DNA from: Nitrososphaerota archaeon
GTDB lineage: Archaea > Thermoproteota > Nitrososphaeria > Nitrososphaerales > Nitrosopumilaceae
Direction of reading: 5' to 3'
Assembly: GCA_016201435.1 (NCBI GenBank)
Contig: JACQCT010000007.1
Span: 1 to 64,000 of the forward strand
DNA: 64,000 nt
The notes beneath the pieces were generated by a model that did no database searches, was not told the DNA's origin, and worked only from the letters and a program-made list of their open reading frames with translations. Within the stretch, counting starts at the first letter, position 1. Each line of letters opens with the position of its first letter. The translations under genes were made by a program, and so were the position numbers. Positions 34,398-43,189 of this stretch are shown in pieces.

Positions 34398-35474
34398 GTG
34401 AGTTTATTGAAGGGAATAATTCTTCATGGAGGACATGGTACAAGGTTAAGACCTCTGACACATACAGGACCAAAACAACTTTTACCTATAGCAAACAAGC
34501 CCATGTCACAGTATTGTATAGAATCATTAAAGGAAGCAGGAATTACAGACATCGCTATAATTATTGGTGGACTAGGAGCTAACAAAGTTCAAGAATACTA
34601 CGATAATGGAGAAAAATTTGGTGTAAAATTAACTTACATTGTTCAAGATAATCCAAAAGGAATAGCTCATGCAGTACGTCTTTGCAAAGATTTTGTCGGA
34701 GATGAAAAATTTGTAGTTTTTTTGGGAGACAATATTTTAAAAAGAAATATCTCAGACTATGTAAAGGATTTTCAACAATCAGATTCTGAAGCTATAATAC
34801 TTTTGTGTGAAGTAGACAATCCTACCCAGTTTGGCATAGCTGATGTAAAAGACGGAGTCATCAAAAAGATCATGGAAAAACCAAAGAGCCCCCCAACTAA
34901 TCTAGCTGTAACAGGGATCTATTTTTTGACGCCAGTAATTTTTGACATAATTGATAGATTAAAGCCATCCTTGAGGGGAGAATTGGAGATAACTGATTCT
35001 CTGCAAATGTTCCTTGACGAGGGACATAAAATCACCTATCATACCGTGACTGATTATTGGAAGGACACGGGTACACCTCATGATATCATTCATGCCAATG
35101 AGGTCATCTTGAAGGATATGAAACCGTATTTTTATGGTAAAAAGGAAGATGGTGCGATTATTGAAGGTAATGTAATGGTAGGGGAAAATACTACCATCAA
35201 GTCAGGTGCAAAAGTAGTTGGTCCTGTAATCATAGGAAAGAATTGTATGATTAGTCCAGACTCATATGTTGGACCAAATACCAGTGTAGGTGATGATTCT
35301 AATCTGGCAAAGTGCAACATTGAAGATTCAATCATAATGACGGGTTGCACAATTGACTGTGACATTAAGATAAGAAAGAGCATTATTTCATCAAATTCTG
35401 AAATCATTTACAAGAAAGAAAATGGCGATAAGAAGATATTTCTTCTTGGTGAAGGCTCTAAAATTTCACTTTAA
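34398..35474 (+). CDS. rfbA: glucose-1-phosphate thymidylyltransferase, long form (RmlA-like)
   Basis: A 358-residue nucleotidyltransferase. HGGHGTRLRPLTHTGPKQLLPI is nearly the canonical loop, shown here in part as GTRLRPLTHTGPKQLL; Gly-His-Gly replaces the more common Gly-Leu/Ser-Gly. FLGDNILK carries the metal Asp and IMEKPKSPPT the sugar-binding Glu-Lys. From about residue 245 a left-handed beta-helix tail (GNVMVGENTTIKSGAKV) marks the long archaeal form, related to GlmU. It starts with GTG, 20 bases after RmlB. It supplies the dTDP-glucose that RmlB consumes. Confidence 0.88.
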   Translation: MSLLKGIILHGGHGTRLRPLTHTGPKQLLPIANKPMSQYCIESLKEAGITDIAIIIGGLGANKVQEYYDNGEKFGVKLTYIVQDNPKGIAHAVRLCKDFVGDEKFVVFLGDNILKRNISDYVKDFQQSDSEAIILLCEVDNPTQFGIADVKDGVIKKIMEKPKSPPTNLAVTGIYFLTPVIFDIIDRLKPSLRGELEITDSLQMFLDEGHKITYHTVTDYWKDTGTPHDIIHANEVILKDMKPYFYGKKEDGAIIEGNVMVGENTTIKSGAKVVGPVIIGKNCMISPDSYVGPNTSVGDDSNLAKCNIEDSIIMTGCTIDCDIKIRKSIISSNSEIIYKKENGDKKIFLLGEGSKISL

Positions 35475-35533
35475 TATCGAAAATGATCCTTCACCCAAAT
35501 TTAAGAACAGCAAGCGTAGTATCTTAAATAGAA

Positions 35534-36586
35534 TTGTCCTCTGAAAATAAGAATCCACTCATTAGCATCATCATACTAAATTACAATGCAGGCAAATTGT
35601 TGCTAAATTGTGTAGAATCAGTATTCAAATGCAAATATGAAAACTTGGAGGTAATTGTAGTAGATAATGCTTCATCCGATAAAAGTCACATCACATGCAA
35701 AGAGAAATTTAACAAAATACATCTAATCAGTAATGAAACAAATCTAGGATATTGTGAAGGAAATAATGTAGGAATTAGAAATTCAAAGGGAGTATTTATC
35801 GTAATTCTAAATCCAGATACAGAAGTAGATCCAAGTTGCCTCAACGAATTATTGAACGCATATGTAAAGAATGGAGAGGGGCTTTATCAGCCAAAGATAC
35901 TTTCACTTTATGAAAAAGACATACTTCAGAGCACTGGGAATGTGCTTCACCTATTTGGATTTGGATTTGCAAGAGATAAGGGATTAAAAGACAGTAATCA
36001 AAGAAATCAAATCGAACAAATTGGATATGCATCTGGTACATGTTTATTCACTTCCGCTTCTGTTCTAAATAGAGTAGGCCTGCTTGATCCATTTCTATTT
36101 CTGTATCATGATGATCTTGATCTTGGTTGGAGAGCTGCCCAATTAGGAATCAAATCATATTTTGTACCATCCTCAGTAATATATCACGCAGAGAGCTACA
36201 CGCTAAAATGGGGTGCAAAAAAGTTCTTTTGGTTAGAAAGAAACAGACGCTATTGTCTTCTTACTCATTACTCAAAGGAAACGTATCGCAAGATGTTGCC
36301 TTCTCTAATAGTTGTTGATATTCTTGTTTGGTTTTTCTATTTCTATAAAGGATTTTTAGGTTCAAAAATAAGAGCAGAGTTAGACATACTTCAAAACAAA
36401 GATCACATATCAAAAAAATACAACGAGATAGAGAGTAAGAAACTTGTCTCTGATGTAGAACTAGTAAAATTATTTCCTGATGAAATTTATGTTCCTGCCA
36501 ATGTTTCAAGTGTGACTACAAATAATTTTTTTAATAAGATACTTGCTACGCTTAGCAAAAAAGCAAAGCGTTCTATCTTATCTTAG
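35534..36586 (+). CDS. GT2-family glycosyltransferase, rhamnosyltransferase-like
   Basis: A 350-residue GT-A transferase starting with TTG. SIIILNYNAGKLLLNCVESV, VVDNASSDKS and the DxD-like LNPDTEVDP are the nucleotide-sugar and metal-binding motifs; HDDLDLGWRAAQLG is the acceptor-side ED-x-D type loop common in rhamnosyl-type GT2 enzymes. A hydrophobic segment at about 256-275 may touch the membrane. Downstream of RmlB/RmlA it likely uses their deoxysugar. The stop overlaps acpS by 14 bases on the other strand. Confidence 0.85.
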   Translation: MSSENKNPLISIIILNYNAGKLLLNCVESVFKCKYENLEVIVVDNASSDKSHITCKEKFNKIHLISNETNLGYCEGNNVGIRNSKGVFIVILNPDTEVDPSCLNELLNAYVKNGEGLYQPKILSLYEKDILQSTGNVLHLFGFGFARDKGLKDSNQRNQIEQIGYASGTCLFTSASVLNRVGLLDPFLFLYHDDLDLGWRAAQLGIKSYFVPSSVIYHAESYTLKWGAKKFFWLERNRRYCLLTHYSKETYRKMLPSLIVVDILVWFFYFYKGFLGSKIRAELDILQNKDHISKKYNEIESKKLVSDVELVKLFPDEIYVPANVSSVTTNNFFNKILATLSKKAKRSILS

Positions 36587-36944
36587 TGTTTGCCACTTTT
36601 TCTGCTATCACAACACCTACAGCCAATTTTTTATCATGACTAATCGAAGCAATGAACACATAATTTTTCTTGTTTTCCCCCAACAGGTCTACTTTGGGTT
36701 TTGAGTTTGAGTGAGAGACTAGAATTTTTAATGGAGACATATTCTCATTCATTGATTTTTTTACTGCCTCTTTTATTGCAAATTTTCCTGCGAATCTTTC
36801 ATATGGATTTTTGTATTTCAAACAGTATTTTATTTCAGAAGGCAAGAAGATTTTCTTATAAAATCCCCGCTTAGAATAGTATGGAATCTTCTCAAAGGCA
36901 GTCACGTCAACTATATCAATTCCGATACCAAACTTTTCTATCAT
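36573..36944 (-). CDS. acpS: holo-acyl-carrier-protein synthase (phosphopantetheinyl transferase)
   Basis: A 123-residue protein with both AcpS signatures: GIGIDIVDV near the N-terminus (Mg-binding Asp) and ERFAGKFAIKEAVKKSM (Glu and Lys of the second box). Length equals bacterial AcpS (about 120). It moves 4'-phosphopantetheine from CoA to the serine of a carrier protein. The likely target, a 79-residue ACP, is encoded 450 bases upstream in the same - strand operon. AcpS is unusual in archaea, which lack ACP-dependent fatty acid synthesis. It is the last gene of the operon. Confidence 0.88.
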   Translation of the reverse strand: MIEKFGIGIDIVDVTAFEKIPYYSKRGFYKKIFLPSEIKYCLKYKNPYERFAGKFAIKEAVKKSMNENMSPLKILVSHSNSKPKVDLLGENKKNYVFIASISHDKKLAVGVVIAEKVANTKIR

Positions 36945-36972
36945 AAAATTTTCCTCTTCAAATCGTAAACTA

Positions 36973-37398
36973 TTATCTTACCATAACCTTAGCAATGCCG
37001 TCCACTAGACACTTTCCCTCCTGATTGTATATTGTAGTTTTAATGGTAAGCATCCTGCTTGCCAGACTTTTTTCAAAGACTTCTCCTTCTACAGTAACTT
37101 CATCATTTATGAAACAAGGCAATTTAAAATTCAATGTCTGTGAAAAGTATAAGGCATTTTTCCCAGGTAGATGCATTCCTACCATTTTAGAAAAAAAGGA
37201 ACCTAAAAGCATGCCATGACATACCCTCTTTCCAAACTTTGTCGATTTGGCATATTGCTCATCTACGTGTAATGGGTTATAGTCACCGGAGATCTTTGCA
37301 AACTTATTTACTAATGATTCAGTTATTTTAACGGAAAACTTTCTTTTTTGACCTACTTCTATCTCTTCTAATTTATGATCCTCACACATTTCAGTCAT
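36973..37398 (-). CDS. MaoC-like hotdog hydratase (R-specific enoyl-thioester type)
   Basis: A 141-residue hotdog-fold protein with the hydratase-2 motif FAKISGDYNPLHVDEQYA, whose Asp and His activate water, and CHGMLLGSFFSKMVG. Family members add water to enoyl-CoA or enoyl-ACP thioesters, or reverse the step. It overlaps the acp gene by 8 bases and is 28 bases before acpS, so the substrate may be an acyl group on that ACP. Whether it is a hydratase or a thioester-binding tailoring protein is open. Confidence 0.82.
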   Translation of the reverse strand: MTEMCEDHKLEEIEVGQKRKFSVKITESLVNKFAKISGDYNPLHVDEQYAKSTKFGKRVCHGMLLGSFFSKMVGMHLPGKNALYFSQTLNFKLPCFINDEVTVEGEVFEKSLASRMLTIKTTIYNQEGKCLVDGIAKVMVR

Positions 37399-37630
37399 TT
37401 AGTGTTACTCCATGATTCTGTAGGTGCCTCTTGATATCAGAGATGGTCTTTACATCAATTGCTTCTTCCATTGTAAATTTTACATTAAATTCATGTTCCA
37501 ACTCATACAATAACACATAACCATTAAACGATGTCCAGCTCTCAATAGACTCAGGACCTGAATTATCGCTTATTTGAGATACAGGCACATTCATTACTCT
37601 TCCAATAAGATCGTAGAGTCTCTTTGACAT
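37391..37630 (-). CDS. acyl carrier protein of an FkbH-type loading module
   Basis: A 79-residue acidic four-helix carrier protein. The helix-2 region ESIESWTSFNGYVLLYELE matches the W-D-S-L-x-x-x pattern of FkbH-partner ACPs, with Ser34 as the expected phosphopantetheine site. The usual DSL is TSF, an unusual variant. Its start shares one base with the stop of fkbH (TAATG) and its end overlaps the MaoC gene by 8 bases, so it is translated as part of that operon. It should be converted to the holo form by the adjacent AcpS. Confidence 0.82.
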   Translation of the reverse strand: MSKRLYDLIGRVMNVPVSQISDNSGPESIESWTSFNGYVLLYELEHEFNVKFTMEEAIDVKTISDIKRHLQNHGVTLND

Positions 37631-39399
37631 TATTCTACACTAACTCTTAGGTAATCTGGTGCTTTGAATGTAGAATTTACAGAATAAATCCAATGATCGC
37701 CTTCTTTGTGAAAACCACAGTCTGACAGAAAACTTTCCACTGGTTTATTTTTCTTAGTTGGAATATATTGCGCTTTTATGTATTCAACTTTATTTTTTCT
37801 AGCTTGTTCTATGATATGAGATAATATACCCTTTTCTACTTCTCTTCCCATTACCCTGCAGCTTAAAAGAAAGGTATCGATTGTCCACTCTTTTTGGTTT
37901 TCTTTTTTTACAATAAACACGCCTGTTATGCCATTGTCACCAAACTTGTCTTCAACTTGGACACATCCTACCAACATGTTACTATCTTGTGAAAATTGTC
38001 GAATCTCTTCCTCTTGATATCTCCTAGTTGTAAGATTGAACTGGTTTGTTTTTAGTGTAAGCTGAGATATCCTTGAAATAGTAAACTGATCTGCTTTTTT
38101 TATTTTGAGTTTTATCTCAAGTTGTTTTAAAAAGTCTTCAATATTAGTAGTGTTCTTTTCAAAATTTTTTCTTTGTTTTTCTTGATGATACATGTCCTTA
38201 CGTTTCAAATCCTCTTCTGTAATCTTGAGAACATTAAAGTCGTTAATCCCATGTAGAACAGATGCATAGAAGGCAGGATCTGATGGCAGATCTACTGTTA
38301 GTACTTCGGGTAAATTCATAGTCATGAATTCTCTGTTTACCGGATCATCATCAAAATAGGCAATGCTATCAAGTCCTATATTCAGTTCCTCTGCAATCTC
38401 TTTCATGTTTGATACCTTATCATTCCAGTTTATCCTAATGTTCGCAAAATTTTCCTCTCTAAGTACCATATGAGGGTGTTTTCTTATCACTTCAAGAGCA
38501 TCGTCCTCATTGTTCTTGCTATTTATGGCTAAAATGATACCTCTCTGATTGAGCGCCAACAAAGAGCGTTGTAATTCCATGTAAGCATTACCTGGAGGAG
38601 TAGGACCCAATTTTATTCCGTTAAATCCATCTTCGCCAACTATACCTCCCCATAGAGTATTATCAAGATCAAGTGCAATACATTTTTTGTTTAGCCCCAT
38701 CATCGTTTTTACATATCCCATCAAGTCTTCTGCAAGAAGAGGGATGAACTCTAAACTAATTTTAATATCGCCAAAAAAATATTGGCGATAATCAAATACG
38801 TTTGATTCTCCGTATCTAGTAACAAACCCATTGAAATCATATATGTAAACAGTTTGATTCTGTCTTGTATAATCATATAATTTTGAATTAAGTTTCATTA
38901 CCATTTCTTGCAGACCTAATTCAGATTTTGTTTCACAAATTCCATATGGTGAATAAGTTGGAACACTCAAGTTTGTTACAACCAATTTTGATTTGGATTT
39001 TTTTGTAAAGACTTCGAATAGGTTTACTAGTTCTTTAGCTTTCTTTTCAACCAGTTCTTTTCTTTGATCAACAGACAATGAATAAGGTGAGTAAAAGAAA
39101 TTTCCAAGAATGCTTCTTGTATCTAATATCAAGAATACAGCATCTGGAGAAAATTTGTATAGCTCACTCTTATCATTTAAAATGTCTTGGTTGTATTGAT
39201 TATATCCAGAGACAAAAACTGAGGCATCTATTTTTTTCTCAGCACATTTTACTCGCAGTGTCTCTTCAAGACCATTTAATGTGAAGCTTCCAAGTATCCC
39301 TATACGTATTTTTTTCTCAAAGTTGCTAGTATCCAGATTACTTGCCGCATTAATATAATGAGATAATTTTTGCTCCATAGATGTCACGATATACTTCAT
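37630..39399 (-). CDS. fkbH: FkbH-like HAD phosphatase / acyl-loading enzyme
   Basis: A 589-residue protein of normal FkbH length. After an SGNH-like N-terminal third, the HAD-IIIC domain begins at about residue 240 with CIALDLDNTLWGG (DxDxT nucleophile) and includes INSKNNEDDA and YFDDDPVNREFM. A GNAT-like domain follows (LTLKTNQFNLTTRRY, GDNGITGVFIV, FLLSCRVMGREVEKGIL). FkbH-type enzymes take 1,3-bisphosphoglycerate, remove a phosphate and load the glyceryl group onto an ACP, giving glyceryl-ACP. The next gene is exactly such an ACP. It is the first gene of the - strand operon. Confidence 0.85.
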   Translation of the reverse strand: MKYIVTSMEQKLSHYINAASNLDTSNFEKKIRIGILGSFTLNGLEETLRVKCAEKKIDASVFVSGYNQYNQDILNDKSELYKFSPDAVFLILDTRSILGNFFYSPYSLSVDQRKELVEKKAKELVNLFEVFTKKSKSKLVVTNLSVPTYSPYGICETKSELGLQEMVMKLNSKLYDYTRQNQTVYIYDFNGFVTRYGESNVFDYRQYFFGDIKISLEFIPLLAEDLMGYVKTMMGLNKKCIALDLDNTLWGGIVGEDGFNGIKLGPTPPGNAYMELQRSLLALNQRGIILAINSKNNEDDALEVIRKHPHMVLREENFANIRINWNDKVSNMKEIAEELNIGLDSIAYFDDDPVNREFMTMNLPEVLTVDLPSDPAFYASVLHGINDFNVLKITEEDLKRKDMYHQEKQRKNFEKNTTNIEDFLKQLEIKLKIKKADQFTISRISQLTLKTNQFNLTTRRYQEEEIRQFSQDSNMLVGCVQVEDKFGDNGITGVFIVKKENQKEWTIDTFLLSCRVMGREVEKGILSHIIEQARKNKVEYIKAQYIPTKKNKPVESFLSDCGFHKEGDHWIYSVNSTFKAPDYLRVSVE

Positions 39400-39488
39400 T
39401 TTGGCAATAAATTTCTATTAGTTCATTCTTGTCAGTATTTTTTCTTAGAAAGGTTTTAGATAAAGACTTCATTCTTCTTCTTAGGCAT

Positions 39489-40025
39489 ATGACAGAGATA
39501 CAAGAGGATGCTTCCGCCTTAAACGAAAAGGAGATAATGGAATTTTATGGTTACAAGGGTTCAGCAGGTCGTTTCTCCCTAAAGATGAAGTTCCTAAGGA
39601 CTTGGATCTTGCATTCTCTTGCATATTCTTGTCCAAATTCAGGATTTGTAGTCAAAATACAAAGATCAAGGGGAGTAACCATTGGTAAGAATTGTCATAT
39701 CTCACCTTATGTTCTAATTGATCTAGTATACCCAAGTTTAATCAAGATAGGCGATAATGTTACAATTGGTTCAAACAGCTTAATCTTTGCTCATGCTAAT
39801 CCTACTGCCAATTTATTTTTAAAAAAAGGAAGTTACCCCCGCAAGGTGGAACAAGTCACCATAAAATCAGGCGCTGTCCTATTTCCTGGTTCAATCATAA
39901 CTGCAGGAGTTACTATTGGTGAGAATTCAATGGTAGGTGCAGGTAGTGTTGTTTTTGAAAGTGTTCCAGACTATTGCATTGTGATGGGCAATCCAGCTCG
40001 TATTATCAAGAAAATCGAACGTTGA
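39489..40025 (+). CDS. hexapeptide (left-handed beta-helix) acyltransferase
   Basis: A serine/maltose O-acetyltransferase-like protein of 178 residues from ATG 39489; the ORF track begins at TTG 39429 (198 aa). The ATG is preferred because the TTG lies only 29 bases from the divergent fkbH start and its extra 20 residues look unlike the family. IGKNCHISPYVLID, IGDNVTIGSNSLIFAHANP, TAGVTIGENSMVGAGSVV and VMGNPARIIKK are typical. The position next to fkbH/ACP suggests it could transfer an acyl (perhaps glyceryl-derived) group to a sugar; acetyl-CoA use is the default expectation. Confidence 0.78.
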   Translation: MTEIQEDASALNEKEIMEFYGYKGSAGRFSLKMKFLRTWILHSLAYSCPNSGFVVKIQRSRGVTIGKNCHISPYVLIDLVYPSLIKIGDNVTIGSNSLIFAHANPTANLFLKKGSYPRKVEQVTIKSGAVLFPGSIITAGVTIGENSMVGAGSVVFESVPDYCIVMGNPARIIKKIER

Positions 40026-40091
40026 TTAGGAGATGTTTTCTCAAATTGTTGCCATAACAACATATTTCAGCAAAACAGTAGGAATTAGAAA

Positions 40092-40928
40092 TTGAATCTA
40101 CTAGGAATTGATTTTGAAGATTGGTATCATCCAGAATTAATTCAACGTCACCTCAAAACTCAAAACAATAAACCAACCGTTGTAAATGGCATAGACAAGA
40201 TTCTAGATTGGTTACGAAAGAATGAGACTTTTGCAACTTTTTTTGTGGTTGGTGAGTTATTGGAACTCAAACCAGAATTACTTGACAAGATACTTGCTGG
40301 TGGCCACGAGATAGGGTTTCATAGCATGTATCACACAAGACTTGACTCTCCAAACTATAGAGAAAAATTTACTGAAGAGATAAAACGATTCGATGCTTTG
40401 ACATCTAAAAAATCAAGAGGTTTTAGGGCACCTACTTTCTCATTAAATCACAATAGTGCATGGGCAATTGATGTTCTGTCTGAGAATAATTATGTATACG
40501 ATAGTAGTGTTGTACCTGCAAAAACAAAGTTGTATGGAATTTCTGATGCCCAAACTAGACCATACAGGATAACAAGTAAGAACCTAGAACGAGATGATCC
40601 ATCTGGAAAGATAATGGAATTTCCTCTTCTTGTAACAAAAATACTTGGTAGAAAGGTTCCTGCCTGTGGGGGATTCTATCTTAGAGCATTACCATTAAAA
40701 ATTATCGAAAATGCCATTAGACACAACAATGAACAAAACATTCCTGCCAGCTTCTATATTCATTCATGGGAACTTACTCCAGAATTTATGCCCAAAGTAC
40801 CATTGTCATTTATTGAGAATTTTGTCACATATTACAACCTTGGAAATACTCTAAAAAAATTGGATAGACTAATCAAGAAATTCAAGTTTACATCTTTTAG
40901 CAGATTTTTGTCGGAAGCAAAGTTCTAA
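40092..40928 (+). CDS. polysaccharide deacetylase (NodB/CE4 family)
   Basis: A 278-residue CE4 enzyme starting with TTG. GIDFEDWYHPE contains the first catalytic/metal Asp, GGHEIGFHSMYHTRL the HxxxH metal site, and RGFRAPTFSLN the conserved Arg. Family members remove N-acetyl groups from glycans. FEDWYH and the C-terminal part are like the deacetylases of exopolysaccharide and PEP-CTERM loci. It probably trims a HexNAc in the surface glycan. No signal peptide is seen, so it would act on cytoplasmic lipid-linked glycan. Confidence 0.86.
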   Translation: MNLLGIDFEDWYHPELIQRHLKTQNNKPTVVNGIDKILDWLRKNETFATFFVVGELLELKPELLDKILAGGHEIGFHSMYHTRLDSPNYREKFTEEIKRFDALTSKKSRGFRAPTFSLNHNSAWAIDVLSENNYVYDSSVVPAKTKLYGISDAQTRPYRITSKNLERDDPSGKIMEFPLLVTKILGRKVPACGGFYLRALPLKIIENAIRHNNEQNIPASFYIHSWELTPEFMPKVPLSFIENFVTYYNLGNTLKKLDRLIKKFKFTSFSRFLSEAKF

Positions 40929-40947
40929 CTTTGAGATATTCTAAACA

Positions 40948-41886
40948 CTATTGTAAAGATTTAAAATATTCAAGAGTTTTTCTTATTCCTTCCTTTACTG
41001 GAATTTTTATTTCCCACTCTAATGATTTTAATTTTGAATTATCAACTAGAAAATTTCCTACGTCAACTTTTTCTGTGTAAGAAGGAGGATTCACATACTT
41101 TATTTTACAACCGGTTAGTTCATGTAACCATTCTCCAAATTCATAAAACCATGTCTTTGTACCTGATGCAATCCAGTATAAGTTTCCTGATTTTCCATTT
41201 TGCATAATAGATTTAAGAGCCGAAATTACATCTGAGATATAAATAATATCCCTGAAAAATTTTCCTTCATGATAAATTGTTACCTCTTCACTCTTGAAGG
41301 CTTTATAAATTAGATAATTTACTGCATTTTTTTTGGGTGTTAAATATTGTTCTCTTGGACCAAAGGAATTTGTAATTCTGAAAATAACCGTATCCAGATT
41401 GTAAACATTGTTGTAAATCTTACAGTAGTGTTCACTAGCTAATCGGTTTGCACCATAAATTGTTGTAGGATTACATGTTGTTTCTTCGTTAATAGGTAAT
41501 TTTTCTGGTTTTCCTATAACGATAAATGTGCTTCCCAAAATAAACTTACATTTTAAATCAAGAATTCGTATTTTTTCTAAAATGCATAGGGTAGACTTTG
41601 AATTTGTATCTACATCATACATAGGTTTTTCAAATGACTGTTTGTGCGAGGTTTCACCAGCAAGATGAAATATGACGTCTGGTCTGTTATTTTCTATACT
41701 TTTTTCAAGAGAAGGAAAGTCAGTAGTATCTACATATTCTAATCTTATTTTGTTCAAATTTTGAATGATATTTTGCTTTTTGCTATCGTTTCTCGCTAGT
41801 ATGATTACTTCATGTCCCTCCTTTACTAGATCATCAGAGAGATGGCTACCAACAAAACCAGTTCCACCTGTAATCATGATTTTCAT
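40948..41886 (-). CDS. NAD-dependent sugar epimerase/dehydratase with altered YxxxK
   Basis: A 312-residue extended SDR with Rossmann loop ITGGTGFVGSHL, FHLAGETSHKQSFE and the active-site region TTIYGANRLASEHY. Here the Lys of the canonical YxxxK is Arg (Y-G-A-N-R). RITNSFGPREQ and WEIKIPVKEGIRKTLEYF are typical of the C-terminal substrate domain. Substrate unknown; GDP- or dTDP-sugar types are possible. It stands alone on the - strand between + strand genes. Confidence 0.78.
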   Translation of the reverse strand: MKIMITGGTGFVGSHLSDDLVKEGHEVIILARNDSKKQNIIQNLNKIRLEYVDTTDFPSLEKSIENNRPDVIFHLAGETSHKQSFEKPMYDVDTNSKSTLCILEKIRILDLKCKFILGSTFIVIGKPEKLPINEETTCNPTTIYGANRLASEHYCKIYNNVYNLDTVIFRITNSFGPREQYLTPKKNAVNYLIYKAFKSEEVTIYHEGKFFRDIIYISDVISALKSIMQNGKSGNLYWIASGTKTWFYEFGEWLHELTGCKIKYVNPPSYTEKVDVGNFLVDNSKLKSLEWEIKIPVKEGIRKTLEYFKSLQ

Positions 41887-42022
41887 ATGCGTTTTAAGAA
41901 GTATCTTCCCCTTAACATTAGTTTTATCAAAGAAATTTAAGGGATTCCGTTAATTTTGATATTTCATAACATCATATTTCGATTCCTAAATATATGAACC
42001 AAATATCTACAGAGCTACAATA

Positions 42023-43054
42023 ATGCATAAAAAATCAATCCTGATGGCTGTTGCCAAATATCCAGCTACATATGGTCATACAACTGTTATCAATAATCTT
42101 TGCAAGGGTCTTAATAAAATGGGTTACAAGGCAGCAATAGGTGCTTTTTCTTTTGATGCTGAACCTCCAGACAATATAGAAAAAATAAAGCTAAGTAAAT
42201 TCAAACTACTTACTTCCGGAGTCAAATATCTTGATTTTGATATTATTCACGCACATCAATCTCGTGTAAATTATTACTTGCTTACGATCAAGCCAACAAA
42301 ACCAATTATTTTTCATTATCATGCCGCATCAAATAAGGTACAAGAACTTAATTTACAGCTAATGATGGCTTTGTATAAAAAAAGGATTTCAAAAACAATC
42401 TGTGTTTCACAAAAAGCATTAAATCATTTACAAGAACTAACAGGAAAATGCTATGCTACCGTTATCTATAACGGAGTTGATACAAGCTTCTACAATCCCA
42501 ATCTTCCAAGACCGTATAAAAAAGGGGAACCGCAATTACTTTTTGTTAGTGTTCTGCGTAGATACAAGAACACCATCATGTTAATTGATTCCATGCCACA
42601 GTTGTTAAAAAAATATCCTACGGCACATCTTCAGATAGTAGGAGCCGGAGAAGATTATGAGAGATTACAAAGTAGAATAAAAGAACAAAATTTAGAGAAA
42701 AATGTAGAGATGACAGGAAAAATTACCGATGAGGAGCTGAGGTTAAGATATTCTTCCTCTGACGTCTACATATCAGCAAGCACTAATGAGCATTGCCCAG
42801 TACCACCATTTGAGGCCATGGCGTGTGGTAAACCATTGGTTTTATCTGAATTAGAATCTCATAAAGAAATCTTAGGCGCCTCTCAGGCAGGCCTATCATT
42901 TTCTTTTTCAGGAACAACTAATATTTGTAAAAAAATTGAAGAGGTTTATGAAAATGAAAAATCTTATAGTGAACACGCTTTACACTATGCCAAAAAACAT
43001 GATTGGTCAAATATATGCCAACAAGTAGCAAGTGTTTATGATGGATTTATGTAG
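42023..43054 (+). CDS. GT4-family glycosyltransferase
   Basis: A 343-residue GT-B transferase. YATVIYNGVDTSFYNP marks the domain boundary, and LLFVSVLRRYKNTIMLIDSM, LQIVGAGEDYERLQ and the donor-site EHCPVPPFEAMACGKPLVLSE (shown in part: PPFEAMACGKPLV) identify family GT4. It adds a hexose or deoxyhexose from a nucleotide sugar to the growing lipid-linked glycan on the cytoplasmic face. Sugar identity unknown. Confidence 0.88.
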   Translation: MHKKSILMAVAKYPATYGHTTVINNLCKGLNKMGYKAAIGAFSFDAEPPDNIEKIKLSKFKLLTSGVKYLDFDIIHAHQSRVNYYLLTIKPTKPIIFHYHAASNKVQELNLQLMMALYKKRISKTICVSQKALNHLQELTGKCYATVIYNGVDTSFYNPNLPRPYKKGEPQLLFVSVLRRYKNTIMLIDSMPQLLKKYPTAHLQIVGAGEDYERLQSRIKEQNLEKNVEMTGKITDEELRLRYSSSDVYISASTNEHCPVPPFEAMACGKPLVLSELESHKEILGASQAGLSFSFSGTTNICKKIEEVYENEKSYSEHALHYAKKHDWSNICQQVASVYDGFM

Positions 43055-43189
43055 AAATTTGCGGTGACACAATTCAGGAAATAACAACATCAAATATTTC
43101 AGGTTTTAATTAATACCAGATACAGTAATAAAAATTGAATTTTAAATCTTAACGTGGGTTTTTATGCATGATACTTTATTTTTTAATAC

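Noticed and set aside
39429-39488. TTG start of the acyltransferase ORF
   Set aside because: It is 29 bases from the divergent fkbH start, and the added residues are unlike the hexapeptide family; still possible.
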